Source of the DNA: CANLWN01 sp039815505
GTDB taxonomy: Bacteria > Bacteroidota > Bacteroidia > Flavobacteriales > Flavobacteriaceae
Reading direction: 5' to 3'
NCBI GenBank assembly: GCA_039815505.1
Contig: JBCBZE010000244.1
Location: 1-5,473 of the forward strand
DNA length: 5,473 nt
A program made the translations under genes and the position numbers. Position 1 is the first letter of the stretch, and every line of letters starts with the position of its first letter. The notes under the pieces are model-generated. The model was not told the DNA's origin and did no database searches. It saw nothing but the letters and a program-made list of their open reading frames with translations. Positions 1-4,694 of the stretch are shown one piece after another.

Positions 1-122
1 AGCAGGTGTTTGCCGGGGAAGCTACCCGATTGGCCTATATGACCGAGGAGGCCAAAGAAGGTAGGAACGCCTTTTTGGAAAAACGAAAGCCCGATTTTGG
101 TAAGAACAAGTGGATACCTTAG
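1..122 (+). CDS. menB: 1,4-dihydroxy-2-naphthoyl-CoA synthase, C-terminal fragment
   Basis: Partial gene; the 5' part lies outside the window. Reading from base 3, 39 codons end at a TAG at 120-122. The tail contains AYMTEEAKEGRNAFLEKRKP followed by DFGKNKWIP. From knowledge of the family, this E-G-x-x-A-F-L-E-K-R-K-P-x-F ... W-x-P ending is characteristic of MenB, a cytoplasmic crotonase-fold enzyme. MenB closes the second ring of o-succinylbenzoyl-CoA to give 1,4-dihydroxy-2-naphthoyl-CoA in menaquinone synthesis. The active-site region is not in the window. A generic enoyl-CoA hydratase is the main alternative, but the exact C-terminal signature favours MenB. No partner menaquinone gene follows within the window; instead a repeat-rich gene-free stretch begins 4 bp after the stop. 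Confidence 0.87.
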   Translation, partial: QVFAGEATRLAYMTEEAKEGRNAFLEKRKPDFGKNKWIP

Positions 123-126
123 GATT

Positions 127-154
127 CAGTAGTCAGTAGTCTGTAATCAGTGGT
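127..154. repeat. Short heptamer tandem repeat
   Basis: Four consecutive 7-bp units are visible: CAGTAGT, CAGTAGT, CTGTAAT, CAGTGGT. The first two are identical and the others differ by two and one base. The array begins 4 bp after the menB stop codon. Degenerate CAGTAGT/CAGTAAT-like arrays are common between genes in Bacteroidota; that statement is from general knowledge. No function is assigned. Confidence 0.6.
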
Positions 155-244
155 TCTGGGTGGAGGATTGGAGCTGGGAAGGAGCATTTCTTATCCAAAA
201 TGGCAATTTATGCTATACTTGCCGTCACCTCGATCGAAATCGAA

Positions 245-468
245 AGGTTTTAGGGCTTCCGTTATCCGCGCATCAACGAAAGTGTCCCAAACTAAAAAGA
301 GCCCTATCGGTGAGGACAGGACTCTTTTACGAGAACACTATATGAAAATGAAAAAATTAACTCCTTGTTTTTAAATACACTATAAACATACCATCAAAAT
401 CGGTTCCAATGAAATTATTGTTGTGAACCCATCGGGTTTTGTGGTGAGCGGCCTCGATTTTGATATGT
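245..468. repeat. Copy 1 of a ~225-bp duplicated intergenic element
   Basis: This segment recurs exactly 280 bp downstream without any gap. Bases 255-379 match 535-659 with only two differences (270 and 271), and 272-379 is a perfect 108-bp match. Bases 380-410 are much more divergent (13 differences in 31 positions). Bases 411-448 match 691-728 perfectly, then identity fades to about 468. The element contains a stem-loop (295-328), an 11-codon micro-ORF (342-374, MKMKKLTPCF), and a small AACCC-ATC-GGGTT hairpin (426-438). On the - strand a frame with PLTTKPDGFTTIIS ends at an early TAG (380-382), where copy 2 reads on to a TAA. The sequence between the copies is unrelated to the sequence after copy 2, so these are two copies of a discrete element, not a simple 280-bp tandem duplication. 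Confidence 0.9.
295..328. terminator. Terminator-like stem-loop in repeat copy 1 (possibly bidirectional)
   Basis: AAAAGAG (295-301) pairs with CTCTTTT (322-328), then a C-A mismatch (302/321), then CCT (303-305) pairs with AGG (318-320), leaving a 12-nt loop. An outer AGTGT (281-285)/ACACT (335-339) pairing could extend the structure. The A-rich left arm and T-rich right arm give a U tract on either strand. It lies about 170 bp beyond the menB stop, so terminating menB transcription is plausible but inferred. Confidence 0.5.
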
Positions 469-524
469 TCCCGAAATCAGTACTGTAATTTTCAACTTTC
501 TGTTCTCGTTGACCAAGTAGGGAG

Positions 525-748
525 GTTTTTTGAAGCTTCCGTTATCCGCTAATCAACGAAAGTGTCCCAAACTAAAAAGAGCCCTATCGGTGAGGACAGG
601 ACTCTTTTACGAGAACACTATATGAAAATGAAAAAATTAACTCCTTGTTTTTAAATACATGGTAAACATACGAGCAAAACCGACCGTACGGAAATTATTG
701 TTGTGAACCCATCGGGTTTTGTGGTGAGTGGCTTGGGTTTTGATATTT
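525..748. repeat. Copy 2 of the ~225-bp duplicated intergenic element
   Basis: Second copy in the same orientation as copy 1, offset by 280 bp. It carries the identical stem-loop (575-608), the identical micro-ORF (622-654) and the identical 38-bp block (691-728). The variable patch is at 660-690. On the - strand its frame reads ISKPKPLTTKPDGFTTIIS and continues to a TAA at 651-653. This copy lies just beyond the 3' end of the serine hydrolase gene. It may be a mobile-element remnant, a MITE-like element or a dispersed 3'-end cassette; no target-site duplication or intact transposase frame was recognised. Confidence 0.9.
575..608. terminator. Terminator-like stem-loop in repeat copy 2 (possibly bidirectional)
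   Basis: Same stem-loop as in copy 1, identical in every base: AAAAGAG (575-581) with CTCTTTT (602-608) and CCT (583-585) with AGG (598-600). On the - strand it is followed by a run of five T. It is about 195 bp downstream of the - strand serine hydrolase stop and is the best visible candidate for that gene's terminator. Confidence 0.5.
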
Positions 749-801
749 GCCCTTTTACAAGGGGCCTAAAAACGCCCATAAACCATGAGGAGCGGATCCA
801 A

Positions 802-2151
802 TTAGCGAATAGCGGCCAAAACTTCCGATAAAAATGCATTGGCATCAAAATCAGGGGCTTCCGCCAATCCGGTACGCACCACTACAAGGTCCTTGGAAGG
901 AATAATAAAGATGCGTTGTCCTTGGTACCCATTTACGGAAAACATATCCCTAGGTACATCCGGGTGCTTTCCACCGGCATTCAACCAAAAATGGGCGCCT
1001 GCTTTTTTTGAGGCATCGGCGGGTGTGGTTACATAATCTACCCATGACGGGTCAAAAATAGGTGTTCCGTTCCAATTTCCCTTGTTTAGGTACAACAGAC
1101 CAAATTTGGCCCAATCCCTGGTATTGGCCCATCCATAGGAAGAACCTACAAAATTACCGGCAAGGTCGGTTTCCAAAAGCATGGAATGCATCCCTATTTT
1201 ATCGATCAACTCGGTATAGGGAAAATCCAAATACGCCTGATGGTCGGCGAACTGTTTACGCAAGATACCCGATAACATATTGGTGGTCCCCGACGAGTAG
1301 TTGCGTACCGTATTGGGTGGTGTGGCGATTTCCGTTTGGCCTTGGGCCTTGGTCATATCACTTTCTAGGAACAGCATTTGCGTTACATCCGAAATTGAAC
1401 CGTAATCCTCGTCCCACGCCAATCCGCTTTGCATACGCAGTAGATGGTCCAATGTAATCCCCTCACGCGGGTCCTTCCCAATCAGATCCGGATCCGGATG
1501 CTCCTTAAAGGGTTTATACGTATCTATATCGATTTTTCCCTGGTACGCCAGAATACCGTAAAGTGTCGCCAAGATACTTTTGGTCATGGACCAGCCCAAT
1601 ATGGGGGTGTCCTTGGTGAATCCGTCCAAATAACGCTCCCCGATAATATGCCCTTTATATACCACCAAAGCGGTACGTGTCTTTCTGGTTTCGGGTTTGG
1701 AAAATACCTGATCCAAGGCTTTTTCCAGTTGCGCATAGTCCACATTGGAAAAAACCGTATCCACCGTGCCCTTATTTCCATAAGGAAAGGGGAGGTCATT
1801 ATCGTTTCGTACCCGTTTGGGGCGTATCCCCTTTTGTATACTACTCTTTTCGCCATTCAATAAAACACAACCGAGACCTTCCCTATAGACCGCCGTACGT
1901 TCCATAAGCCCAAAAACCGATGCCGTGGCCGTTTTGGCCTCTTCATCTACGCTTACCTTGGCCAATTTGATCAAGGGGACATTATTGTCGTTTTCGGTGA
2001 CGGAAGCAGCGGTGCGGTCAGCGATAAAAACGCTGGATGCCATATTTTTAGCGGCATATCCGGAAATAATGTTGAGTTTGGGATAATTGTAGATGGCCGT
2101 TCCTATGACGAGGAGCAATACGACCAAAACGATACGTTTAAAAATTTTCAT
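802..2151 (-). CDS. Membrane-anchored serine hydrolase, beta-lactamase/PBP fold (NylB-like)
   Basis: 449-residue protein starting at the ATG at 2151-2149. Residues 5-22 form one hydrophobic segment after a basic start (MKIFKR), so the protein is probably held in the inner membrane with its domain in the periplasm. A region containing GYAAKNMASSVFIADR (31-46) follows, which I associate with this flavobacterial hydrolase group. The catalytic domain (about 135-449) shows the SxxK motif S188-M-T-K191 and the second motif Y285-S-S287 (NYSSGT). In the third position is NGYQGQ (407-412), where class C beta-lactamases have KTG and many esterases have HxG or WGG. By family knowledge S188 is the acyl-enzyme nucleophile and K191 and Y285 the bases. 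The closest types are the 6-aminohexanoate-dimer hydrolase and EstB-like esterase branch of PF00144. The substrate cannot be read from sequence, and nothing indicates antibiotic resistance. The gene is divergent from the pirin gene and convergent with menB. Confidence 0.88.
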   Translation of the reverse strand: MKIFKRIVLVVLLLVIGTAIYNYPKLNIISGYAAKNMASSVFIADRTAASVTENDNNVPLIKLAKVSVDEEAKTATASVFGLMERTAVYREGLGCVLLNGEKSSIQKGIRPKRVRNDNDLPFPYGNKGTVDTVFSNVDYAQLEKALDQVFSKPETRKTRTALVVYKGHIIGERYLDGFTKDTPILGWSMTKSILATLYGILAYQGKIDIDTYKPFKEHPDPDLIGKDPREGITLDHLLRMQSGLAWDEDYGSISDVTQMLFLESDMTKAQGQTEIATPPNTVRNYSSGTTNMLSGILRKQFADHQAYLDFPYTELIDKIGMHSMLLETDLAGNFVGSSYGWANTRDWAKFGLLYLNKGNWNGTPIFDPSWVDYVTTPADASKKAGAHFWLNAGGKHPDVPRDMFSVNGYQGQRIFIIPSKDLVVVRTGLAEAPDFDANAFLSEVLAAIR

Positions 2152-2202
2152 TGAACCGGGGATTGTTGTAATTTTAAGTTACGAATATAATCATTTGCGT
2201 TT
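2152..2202. promoter_or_regulatory. Divergent promoter region of serine hydrolase and pirin genes
   Basis: Only 51 bp separate the two start codons, so both promoters must lie here or in the first codons. On the - strand TATATTCG (2189-2182) matches the Bacteroidota -7 box TAnnTTTG with one mismatch. A TTG (2210-2208) sits 18 bp upstream, a good spacing for the -33 element, and it overlaps the first codons of the pirin gene. On the + strand the best candidate is TAATTTTA (2169-2176) with a TTG at 2151-2153, only 15 bp away, which is weaker. No clear ribosome-binding site is seen on either side. Confidence 0.35.
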
Positions 2203-3078
2203 ATGTCCAATATAGGTTTGATCATTGAAGAAAGAAGCAGGGATATCGGGGATTTTTTAGTGGGAAGATTGATTCCTTTTCGTAAAAAGCGCATGATAGG
2301 CCCTTTTATCTTTATCGACCATATGGGCCCCACCAAATTGGGGCCAAATACGTATATGGATGTGGATCAGCATCCACATATAGGTCTATCTACCCTAACC
2401 TATATGTTGGAAGGCGAGATCATGCATGCCGATAGCATGGGTACCGAGCAGCGGATAAGCCCGGGTTCTGTCAACTGGATGGTGGCGGGTAAGGGGGTCT
2501 CCCATACGGAACGCACACCGAACGATCTACGTAACGGGCATAGGTTCACCGCACACGGATATCAGATATGGGTGGCCCTTCCCAAAGATTTGGAAGATAT
2601 ACAACCCGAATTCCATCATATCGCAGCGGATCGATTACCACAATGGAGCGATAAATCGGCACAATTTACCCTGGTAGCAGGTGAAGGTTATGGCCGTACG
2701 TCGCCCGTACCCGTGCACTCACCCTTGTTCATGGTAGAAATTAAAAATATGGAAACCTATGTATTGGATACCAAAGGGGCATTGAAAGGGGAAATCGGTA
2801 TTTGTATTGTAGAAGGGGCCATCGAGGCCTGTGGGGAAACCGTTGAAAAAGGAAATATACTGGTTTCAAAAGTAGAAGATACCTGCCTTATGGTCTTAAA
2901 ACCCAATAGCCACTTACTCCTTTTTGGTGGGGAGGCCTTTTCCGAGGAACGCCATATCTATTGGAATTTTGTTTCGCAGGACAAAGAGAAGATTGAAAGG
3001 GCAAAGGAAGCCTGGAAAAATAAAACATTTCCCATGATGGATGGGGATACCAGCTACGTACCCCTCCCTGGACTATAG
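2203..3078 (+). CDS. Pirin family protein
   Basis: 291-residue cytoplasmic protein, the usual pirin length (about 290). The N-terminal cupin (about 15-125) carries FIFIDHMGP (36-43) and HPHIGLSTLTYMLEGEIMHAD (from 57). The metal ligands are H57, H59, H101 and E103 (SHTERTP). These correspond to the four iron-binding residues of human pirin (His56, His58, His101, Glu103). The second, C-terminal pirin domain spans about 180-285 (SPLFMVEI ... LLFGGEAF). Bacterial pirins are iron cupins; some act as quercetin 2,3-dioxygenases and others as redox or stress-linked regulators, so no specific reaction is assigned. The ATG start keeps the normal N-terminus. The stop shares a CTATAG palindrome with the stop of the convergent DUF2452 gene, giving a 6-bp overlap. 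Confidence 0.93.
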   Translation: MSNIGLIIEERSRDIGDFLVGRLIPFRKKRMIGPFIFIDHMGPTKLGPNTYMDVDQHPHIGLSTLTYMLEGEIMHADSMGTEQRISPGSVNWMVAGKGVSHTERTPNDLRNGHRFTAHGYQIWVALPKDLEDIQPEFHHIAADRLPQWSDKSAQFTLVAGEGYGRTSPVPVHSPLFMVEIKNMETYVLDTKGALKGEIGICIVEGAIEACGETVEKGNILVSKVEDTCLMVLKPNSHLLLFGGEAFSEERHIYWNFVSQDKEKIERAKEAWKNKTFPMMDGDTSYVPLPGL

Positions 3079-3474
3079 TTTCTCCCACATTTTATCAGGA
3101 CCCAATCTAAAACTGCCCAAATGCCCAAAATTGCATTCATTGGGCGAAATCAAGGAGAGAAAAGTACTTTGATCCTTGGATCGATACAAATGATAGGTCT
3201 TGCCAATAATAGGCTCAAAATTGTACCGGGCACTATACACCAGATTATTGTACTCATATTCCTCCATCATTTTTTCGTAGGCCAATCGAATGCTGTCGTA
3301 TCTGGCCTTAAATTGGTTGTTTGCCCCGATAATTTGGGTGTTTTTCCATGAGGTAACGTCAGGAGGTGTTATTTTAGGGGCGCCCACACCACTGGCATAG
3401 GGCAATATGCTTGAGTTGTATTTTTGTGTTTCCTCATCAAAAACAACCTGATCCGGTTTTTTCTTTTCTTTCAT
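3073..3474 (-). CDS. DUF2452 domain-containing protein
   Basis: 133-residue protein without signal peptide or membrane segment, so probably cytoplasmic. Recognised features of the family are PDQVVFDEETQKYNSSILPY near the N-terminus (7-26), VGAPKI (30-35), a charged helical middle (about 56-76) with EYEYNNLVYSARYNFEP, and IIGKTYHLYR followed by FLSLISPNEC and LGSFRL. These match DUF2452, a family of small conserved bacterial proteins of unknown function. By the family label only, no activity can be assigned. The start is the ATG at 3474-3472, just after a strong -7 box. It converges on the pirin gene, with its TAG stop inside a CTATAG palindrome shared with the pirin stop. It is transcribed away from the envelope operon. 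Confidence 0.85.
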   Translation of the reverse strand: MKEKKKPDQVVFDEETQKYNSSILPYASGVGAPKITPPDVTSWKNTQIIGANNQFKARYDSIRLAYEKMMEEYEYNNLVYSARYNFEPIIGKTYHLYRSKDQSTFLSLISPNECNFGHLGSFRLGPDKMWEKL

Positions 3475-3558
3475 AACGGGGCAAAATTAAGTAAAAACAA
3501 AGTAATATTTTTGCAAACGGTGTCTTTCATCTTTATCTTTCCTTAACATTGCAATGCC
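3475..3558. promoter_or_regulatory. Divergent promoter region with back-to-back -7 boxes
   Basis: This 84-bp AT-rich spacer separates the DUF2452 gene from the envelope operon. On the + strand TATTTTTG (3506-3513) is a perfect TAnnTTTG box about 45 bp before the operon's first ATG; no clear -33 TTTG is seen at normal spacing. On the - strand TAATTTTG (3489-3482) is also perfect, with a TTTG (3517-3514) 24 bp upstream, slightly longer than usual. The - strand box ends only 7 bp before the DUF2452 ATG, implying a very short or absent leader. The two boxes are 16 bp apart, so polymerase binding at one may exclude the other. Confidence 0.55.
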
Positions 3559-3984
3559 ATGAAATCCAAAAGCCTTGTTTTATTTTTTGTGATTTTCACC
3601 AGTGGCTGTTCCAACAAGGTCGATGACGATTATGTATGGAAACCCTTGGAGGTGACGGTAACCGCCTATAATTCCCTGTCTTCCCAGACAGATTCGAGTC
3701 CTAACCTGGCCGCTTGGGGCGATACCCTGAAGCCCGGTATGAAATGTATTGCCGTATCCAGGGACCTCATAACATTGGGTATAACCCACAATACCATGAT
3801 CAAAATAGATACCTTTCCAGGGGTGTATCTCGTTAAGGATAAAATGAACCGGCGATGGCGCAATAGGATAGACATCTATATGGGGGAGGACAGACAGAAA
3901 GCCAAGCAATGGGGTAGAAAAAAGTTGGTCATTCGGTATGCCGTGAAAAAGGATAGCACAACAACGGAAACGGATACGCCTTGA
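3559..3984 (+). CDS. 3D domain-containing lipoprotein
   Basis: 141-residue exported protein. A basic, hydrophobic signal (MKSKSLVLFFVIF) ends in TSGC with C17 as the probable lipidated cysteine. The following SNKVDDD is acidic, as in Bacteroidota surface-export signals. The rest is one 3D domain (about 30-128), a double-psi beta-barrel related to the catalytic domain of MltA-type lytic transglycosylases. Visible family motifs are VTAYNSLSSQTDSSP (33-47), AWGDTLKPGMKCIAVSRDL (52-70), LVKDKM (91-96), RIDIYMG (103-109) and QWGRKKLVI (117-125). Conserved aspartates include D69, D94 and D105. The domain suggests a peptidoglycan-directed role at the envelope, but catalysis is unproven. It is the first gene of the probable operon; the amidase ATG follows 29 bp after its stop. 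Confidence 0.88.
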   Translation: MKSKSLVLFFVIFTSGCSNKVDDDYVWKPLEVTVTAYNSLSSQTDSSPNLAAWGDTLKPGMKCIAVSRDLITLGITHNTMIKIDTFPGVYLVKDKMNRRWRNRIDIYMGEDRQKAKQWGRKKLVIRYAVKKDSTTTETDTP

Positions 3985-4013
3985 ATTTGTATTTTTACGT
4001 AAGAATTCGACAA

Positions 4014-4694
4014 ATGAAGTATTTGTGCTATTCCCTACTGTTTGTTTTGTATGGTTCCTGTGGAGCACCCGCTGCAATGGAGATTGTGGACAAACCGATT
4101 GTCTTTGATGAATTGCGGGAACAAATGACCTTGGCGTATCTTTCGGAACGGTATGGTCTGCAGCAGGATTCACCCACCATTGTACCCAAGATGATTGTAT
4201 TGCACTGGACGGCATTCCCCACTTTGGAACAATCTTTTGGTGCCTTTGAACCCTCCACACTTCCCAATTGGAGACCGGATATAGCAAATATAAGCGGCCT
4301 TAATGTGTCGTCTCACTTTCTGGTAGATCAGGATGGAACGATTTATAGATTGATGCCCGAAAATATAATGGCGCGGCATGTCATTGGGTTGAACCATTGT
4401 GCCATTGGTATTGAAAATGTAGGCGGTACGGAAGAAGTGCCTTTGACCGATGCACAATTACGATCCAATAGTTGGCTGGTAACATACTTGGCATCCAAAT
4501 ATGACATTGATTATTTGATCGGACATTATGAATACACCAATTTTGAAGGCCATGCCCTGTGGTTGGAAAAGGATGATGGCTATCGTACCCAAAAAACGGA
4601 CCCTGGAGAAACGTTCCTGGACGAGGTCAAAAAAGCCACGGAACAATTAAATTTTAAACCCACACCTGTATCGCATAAATCCAAACAACGATGA
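4014..4694 (+). CDS. N-acetylmuramoyl-L-alanine amidase (Amidase_2 family), probable lipoprotein
   Basis: 226-residue protein from the ATG at 4014. The signal segment MKYLCYSLLFVLYGSC makes C16 a probable lipidation site. The Amidase_2 fold (about 55-205) shows VLHWTA (62-67) with zinc ligand H64, SSHFLVDQDGTIYRL (99-113), AIGIENVG (130-137) with E134, LIGHYEY (168-174) with zinc ligand H171, and KTDPGETF (194-201) with K194 and the third ligand position D196. By family knowledge, such enzymes cut the amide bond between N-acetylmuramic acid and L-alanine, on murein or on released muropeptides. A TTG at 3981 would add 11 residues (through MNLYFYVRIRQ) in front of a good signal peptide, so the ATG is preferred. 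The stop overlaps the next start as ATGA, indicating translational coupling. Confidence 0.9.
   Translation: MKYLCYSLLFVLYGSCGAPAAMEIVDKPIVFDELREQMTLAYLSERYGLQQDSPTIVPKMIVLHWTAFPTLEQSFGAFEPSTLPNWRPDIANISGLNVSSHFLVDQDGTIYRLMPENIMARHVIGLNHCAIGIENVGGTEEVPLTDAQLRSNSWLVTYLASKYDIDYLIGHYEYTNFEGHALWLEKDDGYRTQKTDPGETFLDEVKKATEQLNFKPTPVSHKSKQR

Larger units (their letters stand above)
123..801. other. Gene-free, repeat-rich intergenic region
   Basis: About 680 bp between the menB stop and the stop of the convergent serine hydrolase gene. No reading frame here has a credible start, length and recognisable protein. It holds a heptamer repeat (127-154), unique sequence to about 244, repeat copy 1 (about 245-468), about 55 bp of unique sequence, repeat copy 2 (about 525-748), and about 50 bp of unique sequence with a weak 5-bp hairpin (750-754 with 759-763). 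Both flanking genes point into this region, so it must hold their 3' ends and probably their terminators. Confidence 0.8.

Noticed and set aside
281..339. Group II intron or tRNA-like RNA
   Set aside because: No GUGYG 5' end with domain V, no cloverleaf and no T-loop consensus were found; the stem-loop is too simple.
150..374. + strand open frames through repeat copy 1 (from 150 and 160)
   Set aside because: They cross the terminator-like hairpin, end at the micro-ORF stop, resemble no known protein, and the frame is not kept in copy 2 upstream of the shared block.
245..748. CRISPR array or integron attC array
   Set aside because: Only two units with 225-bp repeats, no short regular repeat-spacer structure, and no recognisable paired integrase core sites.
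750..763. CCCTT-TTAC-AAGGG hairpin as the serine hydrolase terminator
   Set aside because: Only five base pairs and no T run follows on the - strand; the repeat hairpin at 575-608 is a better candidate.
651..848. - strand 65-codon frame covering repeat copy 2 and the serine hydrolase 3' end
   Set aside because: Its first part is only an alternate frame of the hydrolase gene on the same strand. Only the repeat-borne tail is of interest and is reported as a finding.
3981..4013. TTG start for the amidase, overlapping the preceding stop as TTGA
   Set aside because: It would place 11 residues including two arginines before a normal lipoprotein signal peptide; the ATG at 4014 gives a standard exported protein.
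3580..4287. Long - strand open frame (235 codons) opposite the lipoprotein and amidase genes
   Set aside because: It lies entirely antisense to two clearly recognised genes, has an odd composition and no recognisable domain.
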